A model generated the notes under the pieces. That model was given only the letters and a program-made list of their open reading frames with translations. It did no database searches and was not told the DNA's origin. 64,000 bases of DNA from Streptomyces sp. 71268 (GTDB lineage: Bacteria; Actinomycetota; Actinomycetes; Streptomycetales; Streptomycetaceae). The stretch is taken from the NCBI RefSeq assembly GCF_029392895.1, contig NZ_CP114200.1, forward strand, positions 186,001-250,000, in the 5' to 3' direction. The position numbers were made by a program, and so were the translations under genes. Below are positions 1 to 7,275 of the stretch, piece by piece. Numbering within the stretch: position 1 is the first letter of the stretch; every line of letters starts with the position of its first letter.

Positions 1-1
1 C

Positions 2-2353
2 GGGCGGCTCGACCGTCCGTTGCGGGAGTTGGCGTTCGATGCCGCGCCGGCCGGCGGGGCGGTCTCGCTGGCGGCGCCCGAGGCCGCCGCGGTCCGGTTC
101 GCGGGGCACGTCGCGCTGGCCGCGCTGGTGCGCGACCTTGGCGTCAAGGCCGGTGCGGTCATCGGCGCGGACGGCGGGGAGATCGCCGCCGCGCACGTGG
201 CCGGGGCGTTGCCGCTGCCCGACGCGTGCGCGCTGGTCCTCGCCGACGCCGCCGGCCCGGAACGGGTACGGCAGGTGGCCGGCGAACTGGACGTACGACG
301 GCCCGACCTGCCGGTGCTGAGCGCGCGCACCGGTGAACCCGTGGACGAGTCGCTGGCCAGTGCCGCGTACTGGGCCGAGCGCGGCCAGGGTGGGGCAGCC
401 GGTGGTGTCGCCGGCGCCGCGGCCGGCGCGAGCACCTGGGTGGAGTTCGGGCCCGACGCGCTGCTCGCCGCGGAGCCGGCCGGGCGGGCGCCGCTGACGG
501 TGTCGGCCGTGATCCCCGGGCAGCCCGAGGTGCGCGCGCTCACGCACGCCGTGGCGCGGCTGCACCTGGCTGGCGGCCCGGGCGTTGACTGGCGGGCCTT
601 CTTCGCCGGCGGCCCGGCGCCGAGCACCGTACGACTGCCGACGTACGCCTTCCAGCGGCGTCGCTACTGGATGGAGAACGAGCCGGCGCCCGACGCGCCG
701 GCCGTCGAGTCGCGGGCCGACACCGAGTTCTGGGCGGCCGTGGAGCGCGCGGACCCGGACGCGGTGGCCCGCGCCATCGGGGTCGGCGGCGAGCGCGGCG
801 CGCTGCTCCGCGAGGTGCTGCCGGCCCTGACGGCGTGGCGGCGGCAGCGCCAGTTGCGGTACCGGGTGGGGTGGCGGCCCGTCGCCGAGGCGGGCGAGCC
901 CCGGCTGTCCGGGCGCTGGCTGGTGGTGGCCGACCCCCTCCCGGCTTCCACGGCGGCGGCGGACGCGCGACCGGCGCGGGACGGGGCCGCGAGCGGCGCG
1001 TCGGCGGTGGTCGCGGCGCTGCGCGCGCGGGGCGCCGAGGTCGTGCCGGTGAACGCGGAGCCGGCCGCCGGGTCGGACGCGCCGCTGTCCGAGCGGCTGG
1101 CACGGGCGAGCGCCGGGCGACCGGTGGTCGGTGTGGTGTCGCTGCTGGCCCTGTCCGGGCCGCGCCCGGCGAATGGCGGGGACGCCGCGCCGGGCGAGGA
1201 CGGCACGTCGGCGCTGGCGCCGACGGTCGCGCTGGCCGACGCCTTGGAGCGGGCCCGGATCGAGGCTCCGTTGTGGGTGGTCACCCAGGGCGCGGTCAGC
1301 ATCGGCGTCGGCGACGCCGCCCCGCGTCCCGAACAGGCCCAGCTCTGGGGCCTGGCCGGGGCGTTGGCCGCAGAGCGACAGGACCGCTGGGGTGGCCTGA
1401 TCGACCTGCCGGCCCGGTGCGGCGCCCGGACGTGGCGCCGGCTCACCGCGGCGCTGCTCGCCGACGAGGGCGAGAGCGAGGTGGCCGTACGCCCTGACGG
1501 CGCGTTCGCCCGGCGCCTGGTGCGGGATGTGGCGGCCGGCACGGCCGACGGTGGCATCCTGCGCGGCACGGCGCTGATCAGCGGCGCGAACACCGGTGCC
1601 GGCGCGCACGCGGCCCGCTGGGCGGCCGAGGCCGGCGCCGAGCAGGTGCTGCTGGTGGACGCGACGGCGCCGGACGAGGCGCTGGCGGCGGAGTTGTCCG
1701 CGACCGGCGTGCGCGTGGCCACCGCCGTCGCCGACGTGGCCGTCCCGGACGAACTCGACCGGATCGCAGCGACCATCGCGCCCGAGCTTCCGCTGACCGC
1801 CGTGGTCCACCTCGGCTGCGGACTCGGTTACGAGGCGGGACCGTTGGACGCCGAGCGGCTGCGCGGCGAGGGCGCGGACGCGGTGGCCGCGGCGCGCCAG
1901 ATGTGCGCGCTGGCCGAGCGGCACGAGCTGACGGCCCTGGTGCTGTGTTCGTCGGTCGCCGGAATCTGCCGTGGCCCGGGGCTCGGCAACCAGGCTCCGA
2001 CGCACGCCTACGTGAGCGCCCTCGCCCAGCGGTGCCGGGCACGGGGTGTGCCCGCCGTGTCGCTGGCCCTGGGGCCCGTCGGCGAACCGGATGCCGCTGT
2101 CGGCGCCGCCAAGCAGTTGCGGGGCAACGGGGTGACGGCGCTGCCCGGGCAGGCGGTGGTCCAGGCCCTCCGCGACGCCGTGGCGGCCCAGGCGCCGGCT
2201 GCGGTGGTCACGGACATCGACTGGGCGTGGGTGGCCGGCCACGCGACGGAGTTGGGCGTACGGCGCCTCTTCGCCGACCTCCCGGAGTTCCGGCCCACCG
2301 ACCGGGCGGCCCCACCCACGCAACCCGCCGCACTCGCGCCGGGGTCGTCGTGA
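2..2353 (+). CDS. PKS-like protein, 3' part: degenerate AT and degenerate KR (candidate polyether KSX/CR protein)
   Basis: Partial: the frame is open to the left edge. The first residues (GRLDRPLREL) match an AT interior, so the KS must lie upstream. About 780 residues are visible. The AT nucleophile motif GHSxGE reads GADGGE (nt about 164-181), so the Ser is Gly. The roughly 100 residues that normally carry the HAFHS/YASHS motif are largely missing. The post-AT linker PTYAFQRRRYW is intact. The KR-like region (nt about 1570-2100) reads SGANTGAGA in place of TGGTGxLG, the catalytic Tyr position is Gln and Asn is His, and no catalytic Lys is seen. There is no DH, ER, ACP or TE; the stop is followed 175 bp later by a free ACP gene. 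Known background: polyether clusters carry a KSX (KS-CR) protein next to a discrete ACPX. Inference: this is that protein and holds or transfers the finished chain rather than extending it. Confidence 0.75.
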   Translation, partial: GRLDRPLRELAFDAAPAGGAVSLAAPEAAAVRFAGHVALAALVRDLGVKAGAVIGADGGEIAAAHVAGALPLPDACALVLADAAGPERVRQVAGELDVRRPDLPVLSARTGEPVDESLASAAYWAERGQGGAAGGVAGAAAGASTWVEFGPDALLAAEPAGRAPLTVSAVIPGQPEVRALTHAVARLHLAGGPGVDWRAFFAGGPAPSTVRLPTYAFQRRRYWMENEPAPDAPAVESRADTEFWAAVERADPDAVARAIGVGGERGALLREVLPALTAWRRQRQLRYRVGWRPVAEAGEPRLSGRWLVVADPLPASTAAADARPARDGAASGASAVVAALRARGAEVVPVNAEPAAGSDAPLSERLARASAGRPVVGVVSLLALSGPRPANGGDAAPGEDGTSALAPTVALADALERARIEAPLWVVTQGAVSIGVGDAAPRPEQAQLWGLAGALAAERQDRWGGLIDLPARCGARTWRRLTAALLADEGESEVAVRPDGAFARRLVRDVAAGTADGGILRGTALISGANTGAGAHAARWAAEAGAEQVLLVDATAPDEALAAELSATGVRVATAVADVAVPDELDRIAATIAPELPLTAVVHLGCGLGYEAGPLDAERLRGEGADAVAAARQMCALAERHELTALVLCSSVAGICRGPGLGNQAPTHAYVSALAQRCRARGVPAVSLALGPVGEPDAAVGAAKQLRGNGVTALPGQAVVQALRDAVAAQAPAAVVTDIDWAWVAGHATELGVRRLFADLPEFRPTDRAAPPTQPAALAPGSS

Positions 2354-2528
2354 CGCCGTACGCCATGCCGGCCCGGGCCCGGTCCGCGCGAGGGGGCACG
2401 GACCGCCGCCGCCCGGGTGCGCGCGGTCCACGGCGGACCGCCGCCGGCCACGAGTTCTCCGGCACGCTCACCGCCGTCGGCGCCGCCGACGGCCGCGTAC
2501 CGAAGCCCCAACGAGACGGGAGAAAGTG

Positions 2529-2882
2529 ATGGACACCGAAAACAGCGAGGCCAACCTCGACGGCGCCAAGCTCCGCGAGGACCTCGCCGCCGCCACCCCC
2601 GAGCAGCGCGAGGCGCTGTTGCGCGAGACGGTGCGCGCCCAGCTCGCGAGCATCCTGCCCGAGGCCACCATCGAGGACGACAGCAACTTCCTGGAGAGCG
2701 GGCTCACCTCGCTCACCGCGCTGGAGCTGACCCGCAACCTGATGACGCTCACCGACGTGGAGATCCCCCTCGTCGCCGTCCTGGAGTACCCGACCCCGGC
2801 CACCCTGGGCCACTACCTGGCCGAGGCGTTCGCGGCGGTGGCCGAGGGCGACGCGGCCCCCGCCGGCACCGCCGCCGAGTAG
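2529..2882 (+). CDS. Discrete acyl carrier protein (ACPX-like)
   Basis: 117-residue stand-alone ACP. The phosphopantetheine site is in ESGLTSLTALELTRNL (Ser in GLTSL, a variant of the usual GFDSL), followed by the helix III region EIPLVAVLEYPTP. The N-terminus is an acidic, Ala/Glu-rich extension and the C-terminus a flexible Ala/Pro tail, so it is not a fragment of a multimodular protein. ATG 2529 is preferred over GTG 2526 because GGAG (2519-2522) sits 6 nt ahead of it. It lies 175 bp after the dead AT-KR protein on the same strand and is closed by a strong hairpin at 2963. In polyether pathways a discrete ACP carries the chain during epoxidation and ring closure; that role here is inferred from context. 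A type II or resorcinol-type ACP is less likely because no KS-alpha/KS-beta pair is visible. Confidence 0.85.
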   Translation: MDTENSEANLDGAKLREDLAAATPEQREALLRETVRAQLASILPEATIEDDSNFLESGLTSLTALELTRNLMTLTDVEIPLVAVLEYPTPATLGHYLAEAFAAVAEGDAAPAGTAAE

Positions 2883-2962
2883 CCGGGTGGGCACGCACCC
2901 CGCACGGCCCGCGCGCACGGATACGGGCAGGCGCCGCACAGCCGGCTGACGGTCGCGTCCAC

Positions 2963-2996
2963 GCCGCACCGGGGTCTCTTCAGGCCCCGGTGCGGC
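2963..2996 (+). terminator. Hairpin terminator after the ACP gene
   Basis: Perfect 12-bp stem (GCCGCACCGGGG / CCCCGGTGCGGC) with a 10-nt loop, 80 bp after the ACP stop. There is no T-run, as is common in Streptomyces. It separates the PKS/ACP unit from the mobile-element remnant. Confidence 0.75.
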
Positions 2997-3061
2997 GCCG
3001 TGCCACGAGCCGGCCGGCTGGACCTGGGGGTTATGTGCCTGGCCGCGGGAGCCGTTTCGAT

Positions 3062-3120
3062 GTGACTATGGGAGTCACCACCTGACCGAGTTAGCGATGT
3101 CAGTTTGTTTTGAAGTCACT
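3062..3120 (+). repeat. Left inverted end of IS21-like remnant
   Basis: Contains GTGACTATGGGAGTC (3062-3076) and TGTCAG-N4-TTTTGAAGTCACT (3098-3120). Both blocks recur in the same order on the opposite strand at 4134-4072. The first block also contains a small palindrome, GTGACT/AGTCAC (3062-3078). Confidence 0.6.
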
Positions 3121-3201
3121 TGAGGGCTTGCGGTGGGACCGTGGGTGCGCTTCTCCCACGGGGGGCCTCATGGGTAACTCGCAGTCCCTCGCCACCTGCG
3201 A

Positions 3202-3387
3202 ATGGGTAGTGTCGCGATCGCTTCGAACGAGAGTTTCAGCGGGTGGACGAAGACATGCACCGATCCGCGGCTCTGCGCGGCCATCGTCGACCGCCTGACC
3301 TTCAACAGCGCCATCATCCAGACCGGCACCGAGTCCTACCGCCTCGTCCACACCAAAACCCTGGCCGAACAGACCCAGGCCGGCTGA
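3202..3387 (+). pseudogene. istB C-terminal fragment (IS21 transposition helper ATPase)
   Basis: The translated frame contains IASNESFSGW, TDPRLCAAIVDRLTFN and TGTESYRL in order. These are the conserved last ~50 residues of IstB, the AAA+ helper of IS21-family transposases. The Walker A and B region and the rest of the ~260-residue protein are absent, and no istA is seen, so this is a 5'-truncated relic. A stop follows at 3385-3387 and then a hairpin at 3401. Confidence 0.75.
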
Positions 3388-3400
3388 ACGGCGCCGCAGG

Positions 3401-3427
3401 GCCGACCCCGGAGCCAGCGGGGTCGGC
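3401..3427. terminator. Bidirectional hairpin between istB fragment and DinB gene
   Basis: Perfect 10-bp stem (GCCGACCCCG / CGGGGTCGGC) around a 7-nt loop, in the short gap between two converging reading frames. Confidence 0.6.
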
Positions 3428-3439
3428 AGTTGGGCAAGA

Positions 3440-4036
3440 TCAGCCGTTGACTTCCCGCGCCACGCGCTCCAATCGGAGCCGGTGGCCCTCCCACCATGCC
3501 TGATCACCTGGCGGCATGTTGCCCTTGCCCTGCAAATACCCGACAGATCCGTCGATGAGCTCTCGCACGATGTCCGCGTGACCGGCATGCCGCTGAGTAT
3601 CTGAGATCACGCGCACCAGGATGTGGTGCAGTGTCACCTCTCGACGTTCCTCAGGCCACCACGGGACACGGCCGATCGCATCCAGCGTGAGCGTCGCGAT
3701 CGTGCTGTCGGAGTGCTTCCATGCCTGCCGATACAGCTCGACGATGTCTTCGCGCGACTCGTCTGCGGTGGCCCACATGTCTGAGTTGGGTTCTGTTTCC
3801 TCGGTATACCACCAGGTCGGCGGCTCCTCGTCGAAGAACGGCCGCCCGAACGTGTCACCGAGATACCCCAGTTCCACGCCGGCGACATGTTTGACCAGCC
3901 CCAACAGGTTCGTGCCCGTGGGGGTCAGCGGACGGCGGATGTCGTGCTCCGAGAGCCCATCGAGCTTCCACACCAGGGCATCACGCGCCTCTCGCAGGTA
4001 TCGGAGAAGGTCCGCTTTCGGGTTCGGTTCGATCAT
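3440..4036 (-). CDS. DinB-family protein (DUF664, mycothiol-dependent enzyme superfamily)
   Basis: 198 residues from ATG 4036 (MIEPNPKADLL); a GGAAG lies upstream, whereas the in-frame ATG at 4060 has no clear RBS. The typical DUF664 pattern is visible: LREARDALVWKLDGLSE near the N-terminus, LLGLVKHVAGVELGY (first metal His), then HHILVRVISDTQRHAGHADI (metal-binding His cluster) and a Trp-rich C-terminus ending in WWEGHR. Members form a four-helix bundle binding a divalent metal and use thiols such as mycothiol for transfer or detoxification reactions; the substrate here is unknown. Codon use is less biased than in neighbouring genes, and the gene sits inside the IS21 remnant, which suggests acquisition with the element. 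No link to polyketide synthesis is apparent. Confidence 0.85.
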   Translation of the reverse strand: MIEPNPKADLLRYLREARDALVWKLDGLSEHDIRRPLTPTGTNLLGLVKHVAGVELGYLGDTFGRPFFDEEPPTWWYTEETEPNSDMWATADESREDIVELYRQAWKHSDSTIATLTLDAIGRVPWWPEERREVTLHHILVRVISDTQRHAGHADIVRELIDGSVGYLQGKGNMPPGDQAWWEGHRLRLERVAREVNG

Positions 4037-4071
4037 GCCGGGCAGTCTTCCACCCGGCACTGACAGCCGGG

Positions 4072-4134
4072 AGTGACATCAAAAGCCGCTGACAGCGATC
4101 TTGCCTGACGCCGAGAAACGACTCCCCAAGTCAC
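4072..4134 (-). repeat. Right inverted end of IS21-like remnant
   Basis: Read on the minus strand it has GTGACTTGGGGAGTC (4134-4120) and then TGTCAG-N4-TTTTGATGTCACT (4094-4072). These match the left end at 3062-3076 and 3098-3120, with block spacing of 40 versus 36 bp. An extra CTGACAG is present at 4060-4066. Confidence 0.6.
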
Positions 4135-4228
4135 CTTCAAATGACTCCCCGTGAAAGTGGCACAGCCAACCTGGTACGCCCGCTCGCTGATGGATGGGCG
4201 CGCGGCGAGGTGTGGTGGCGCCCTGCCG

Positions 4229-5518
4229 TCAACGGGTCCCCCGCCAGCTCTTCGGGCCGGCGCCGGGTGCGGGCGAGTCGGCCCGTCCGGCGCGCGGGCC
4301 GGTCCGCTGCCGCGCGACAGCCGCCAGATGCCGGGCCAGGGCCGCCACCGCGCACAGCGCCAGCAGCGCGCACACCCCAGGCCAGCCCGCCGCGTCGAAG
4401 GCCCGCGCGCCCAGCCAGGACCCGGCGCTGCCACCCAGGTAGGCGCAGGTCATGTAGGCCGTGGTGAGGCGGCTGCGGGCGTCGGCGCGCAGCGCGTAGA
4501 CGCGGGTCGTGTTGGCGACCATCCCGCACTGCATCGCCACGTCGAGCAGCAGCGTGCCGACGACGAGCGCCGCCATGCCCGCCGCCCCACCCAGCGCCCC
4601 GACCGCCAGCACCACGGCGGAGGCGAGCGTTCCCACCAGGCAGACCAGGTTGACCAGGTCGGGGCCGCGCCGGTCGGTGAGCCGGCCGGCCAGCGGCGTA
4701 CACACCATGGTGGCCGCCCCCACCAGGGCGAGCAGGCCCGCGGCCGGGGCGCCGAGCCCGTACGCCGGGCCGGTCAGCAGCAGCACGACGCCCGTCCACA
4801 CCGCCGAGAACCCGGCGAACACCGTCGCCTGGTAGAAGCTCGAGCGCCGCAGCTCCGGCTCGGTGCGCAGCAGCCGCAGCGGTTCGGCGAGCAGGGCGCG
4901 GTACGGCCGGCCGGCCGCCGGGGCGGGCCGGACGGGAAGCGCCGCCGCGAGCACCCAGGCCAGCAGCAGCATCACGGCCGCGGCGACCAGGTAGGGGGCC
5001 CGCCAGCCCCACGCCTCGGCGAGCGAACCGCCGAACGCGCGCGACAACAGCATCCCGCCGATGGCACCGCTGGCCAGCATCCCGGACACCTCGCCGCGCC
5101 GGCCGGGCGCGACCAACCCCGCGGCGAGCGGGCCCACCACGGACGCGGCGACGCTGGTCAGGCCCACGGCGGCGGAGGCGGTGACGAGCACCGGCAGCCC
5201 GGGGGCGAGGCCCGCCACGAGCAGCCCGAGGCCGGTCAGGCAGAGCAGGACCGTCAGCAGGCGTCGGTGCGGGAACCGGTCGCCCAGCGGTACGAGGAGG
5301 TAGTTGCCGGCCGCGTAACCCACCTGGGTGGCGGTGACCGCGAGCGTCGCGGCGCCCGTGGAGACGCCGAGCCCCTCGGCCGCGAGCGGGGTCAGGGCCT
5401 GCGCGAAGTAGAGGTTGCCCACGGCCACGGCGCAGGTGAGCGCGAGCAGGAGGAGGAACCGCCGGCTCAGGGCGGGACCGGGTGGGGCTGGTGGTGGCGC
5501 TGCTGTCATGCCAGGCAT
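4229..5518 (-). CDS. MFS transporter (DHA1-type drug exporter)
   Basis: 429 residues with about 12 hydrophobic segments, beginning RRFLLLLALTCAVAVGNLYF. The motif A region after TM2 reads PLGDRFPHRRLL, and a central basic loop separates the two halves. The family exports small hydrophobic compounds by proton antiport at the cytoplasmic membrane. ATG 5518 and ATG 5509 are both possible starts; 5518 gives MPGMTAAP. The gene is divergent from an ArsR-type regulator whose start lies about 47 bp away, a usual exporter/regulator pair. It could export the ionophore or be an unrelated efflux system; sequence alone does not decide. Confidence 0.85.
   Translation of the reverse strand: MPGMTAAPPPAPPGPALSRRFLLLLALTCAVAVGNLYFAQALTPLAAEGLGVSTGAATLAVTATQVGYAAGNYLLVPLGDRFPHRRLLTVLLCLTGLGLLVAGLAPGLPVLVTASAAVGLTSVAASVVGPLAAGLVAPGRRGEVSGMLASGAIGGMLLSRAFGGSLAEAWGWRAPYLVAAAVMLLLAWVLAAALPVRPAPAAGRPYRALLAEPLRLLRTEPELRRSSFYQATVFAGFSAVWTGVVLLLTGPAYGLGAPAAGLLALVGAATMVCTPLAGRLTDRRGPDLVNLVCLVGTLASAVVLAVGALGGAAGMAALVVGTLLLDVAMQCGMVANTTRVYALRADARSRLTTAYMTCAYLGGSAGSWLGARAFDAAGWPGVCALLALCAVAALARHLAAVARQRTGPRAGRADSPAPGAGPKSWRGTR
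5508..5518. promoter_or_regulatory. Palindrome over the MFS start codons, possible operator
   Basis: ATGCC-A-GGCAT is a perfect 11-bp palindrome covering the two candidate MFS start codons. A further ATGCC half-site lies at 5558-5562, just before the regulator start. Its position suggests control of the divergent pair, but part of the palindrome is simply two CAT/ATG codons, so it may be chance. Confidence 0.25.
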
Positions 5519-5565
5519 TCCACGGCCCTGTGGGAGCGGGCGGAAACGACGTAGCGTATGCCTTA

Positions 5566-6561
5566 ATGATCAGCTTCGTGATGGGGGTCGAGGACCTCGC
5601 CGACACCCGGTTCGCGCTGTCGCCGCTGGCCGAGACGGTGTGCAGCCTGCGCGTGCTGCGCGAGCCCGGGCTGTCCGCGCTGCACCTGCCCTGGCGCCGA
5701 GCGGTCATCGGCGGGTTGGGCGCGCTGGACACGGAGTTGCTGCTGTCGCTGGTCGCGCGGCGGCACACCCTGCCGGACTTCCTCACCCCGCGACCGACCA
5801 CCCACTTCGCGTCCTTCGCCGAGGAACTGGCCGTCGTGCGCCGCACTCCCCCCGCGCTCGTACGCCGCGACCTGCGCGACACGCACGCACCCGATCCGCT
5901 GCCGGCGCCGCTACGGGCCGCGGCGGACGGCACCGACGCGGAGGTGGTCGCCCTCCGCGAGGCCGTCTGCGACCTGCTCGATGGCTACTGGAGCGCGGCC
6001 GTCGAGCCGTGGTGGCCGCGGATCCGCCTCGTGCTGGAGGCTGACATGACCTACCGGGCGCGCCAACTGGCCACCGGTGGGGCGCGGCTGTTGTTCGCCG
6101 ACCTCCACCCCGACGTGCGGTGGCGGGACGGCGCGCTGGAGATGCGCGGGATGATCGGCGACGGCTTCCGTACCCGGGCCGCCGGGCGGGGGCTGTTGCT
6201 GGTCCCCCTGGTGTTCGCGCACAAGCCCGCGCCGCCCGTGACGGAGCACGTCGCGCCGGCGTTGGCCTACCCCAGTCGCGGGGTGGCGACGCTGTGGGCC
6301 GAGGCGCCGTCAGCCGCGCCGCCGGGGGCGCTCGCGGAGCTGGTCGGGGCGGTGCGGGCGCGGCTGCTCGCGCAGTTGGCCGAGCCGCTGGCCACCGTGG
6401 AGATCGCGCGCCGCTTCCAGGTCACGCCGAGCGCGGTCTCCCAGCACCTGCGCGTCCTCTTCGCGACGGGACTCGTCACCCGGGCCCGGCACGGACGGCA
6501 GGTGCTGTACCGGCGCACGCCGCTCGCGGACCAGTTGCTGGGCGGCGAGAGCGCGCCCTGA
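5566..6561 (+). CDS. ArsR-type winged-helix regulator (DUF5937-like N-terminus)
   Basis: 331 residues from ATG 5566 (MISFVMGVEDL); an upstream in-frame start at 5482 would overlap the MFS gene and is not used. The N-terminal three quarters resembles the sensor-like region found in actinomycete ArsR proteins (VEDLADTRFALSPLAETV; LPWRRAV). The C-terminus carries the winged helix: TVEIARRFQVTPSAVSQHL as helix-turn-helix, then LVTRARHGRQVLYRRTPLA as wing. No Cys-rich metal site is visible, so it is unlikely to sense arsenite. Divergent from the exporter gene, so repression of that gene is the simplest role. Confidence 0.85.
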   Translation: MISFVMGVEDLADTRFALSPLAETVCSLRVLREPGLSALHLPWRRAVIGGLGALDTELLLSLVARRHTLPDFLTPRPTTHFASFAEELAVVRRTPPALVRRDLRDTHAPDPLPAPLRAAADGTDAEVVALREAVCDLLDGYWSAAVEPWWPRIRLVLEADMTYRARQLATGGARLLFADLHPDVRWRDGALEMRGMIGDGFRTRAAGRGLLLVPLVFAHKPAPPVTEHVAPALAYPSRGVATLWAEAPSAAPPGALAELVGAVRARLLAQLAEPLATVEIARRFQVTPSAVSQHLRVLFATGLVTRARHGRQVLYRRTPLADQLLGGESAP

Positions 6562-6650
6562 CCCCGCGGACGTCGCCCGCTCCCACCGGGAGGTGAGACG
6601 TCTATCGGGGTCCTGTTCCAGAGCCCACGGCCATGGGGCAGGATGAGCCC

Positions 6651-7175
6651 ATGCTCGTGATCGTCTGTGGCCTGCCCGCGACGGGGAAGACAACCCTGGC
6701 CCGAACCCTGGCCCGCCAGATCGGCGCCGTTCACGTGCGCGTGGACACCATCGAGCAGGCGATCGTCCGTTCCGGGCTGGCCGCCCACCCCGTGGGCCCG
6801 GCCGGATACGCCGTCGCCTACGCCCTGGCCGAGGAGCACCTGCGACAGGGGCTCACCGTGATCGCCGAGTCCGTGAGCCCGCTGGCTGTCACCCGCGACG
6901 CCTGGCGGAGCGTCGCCGAGCGCACCGCTACCCCCGTGGTCGAGGCCGAGATCGTCTGTTCCGACCCGACCGAACATCGCCGCCGGGCCGAACACCGCGC
7001 GGTCGACATCCCCGACCTGCCCCTCCCGGACTGGGACGCCATCACGCACCGCCCGTACGAACCCTGGCACCGCGAGCACCTCGTGCTCGACACCGCCGGT
7101 CGCGACGTCGCCGCCTGCGTCGCCGACCTCCATCAGGCGCTCAGCGAGGCCAGGGTCCCGCCCGCCACGGGTTGA
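6651..7175 (+). CDS. AAA/P-loop kinase of unknown substrate
   Basis: 174 residues from ATG 6651, chosen because the P-loop follows directly (MLVIVCGLPATGKTT, Walker A at residues 7-15) and an AGGA lies upstream; ATG 6633 has no RBS. A DxxEQAIVRSG segment and a later CSDPTEHRRRAEHR stretch (likely LID arginines) give the layout of small-molecule kinases of the gluconate/chloramphenicol/zeta-toxin kinase group. The phosphoryl acceptor cannot be told from sequence. It ends 11 bp before a hairpin shared with the converging P450 gene. Involvement in polyketide resistance is possible but unsupported. Confidence 0.75.
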   Translation: MLVIVCGLPATGKTTLARTLARQIGAVHVRVDTIEQAIVRSGLAAHPVGPAGYAVAYALAEEHLRQGLTVIAESVSPLAVTRDAWRSVAERTATPVVEAEIVCSDPTEHRRRAEHRAVDIPDLPLPDWDAITHRPYEPWHREHLVLDTAGRDVAACVADLHQALSEARVPPATG

Positions 7176-7185
7176 CCGGCACGCA

Positions 7186-7233
7186 CCCGGCGCCGTCACC
7201 CGGCGCCGGGCCCGTGCGGCGGCACTGCCGCAC
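7186..7233. terminator. Tandem hairpins between converging kinase and P450 genes
   Basis: First hairpin: 10-bp perfect stem CCCGGCGCCG/CGGCGCCGGG with a 5-nt loop (7186-7210). Second: GTGCGGC/GCCGCAC with a 6-nt loop (7214-7233). They suit termination from both sides. Confidence 0.7.
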
Positions 7234-7240
7234 AGCGGGC

Positions 7241-7275
7241 GGCCCTGTCGCCTAGCAGGCGGCCCTGTCGCCTAG
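7241..7275. repeat. 20-bp-period tandem duplication at the P450 stop codon
   Basis: GGCCCTGTCGCCTAG occurs at 7241-7255 and again at 7261-7275. The second copy contains the P450 stop codon (7272-7274, minus strand), so the end of the gene was duplicated into its own 3' untranslated region. Confidence 0.7.

Larger units (their letters stand above)
3062..4134. mobile_element. IS21-family element remnant carrying a DinB-like gene
   Basis: Two matching ends in inverted orientation bound this interval (3062-3120 and 4072-4134). Inside lie the C-terminal tail of an IstB ATPase (3202-3387) and, convergent to it, a DinB-family gene (3440-4036). The istA gene and most of istB are gone, so the element cannot transpose alone. 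Base composition is visibly less G/C-biased than in the flanking genes. IS21-type elements have long, internally repeated ends and the order istA-istB, with istB nearest the right end; the orientation of the remnant agrees with that. The passenger lies between the istB tail and the right end. Confidence 0.6.

Noticed and set aside
2..2882. Enediyne or iterative PKS reading of the left-hand protein plus ACP
   Set aside because: The domains are degenerate modular AT and KR with a modular post-AT linker (PTYAFQRRRYW). No enediyne-type ACP-KR-DH-PPTase order is visible.
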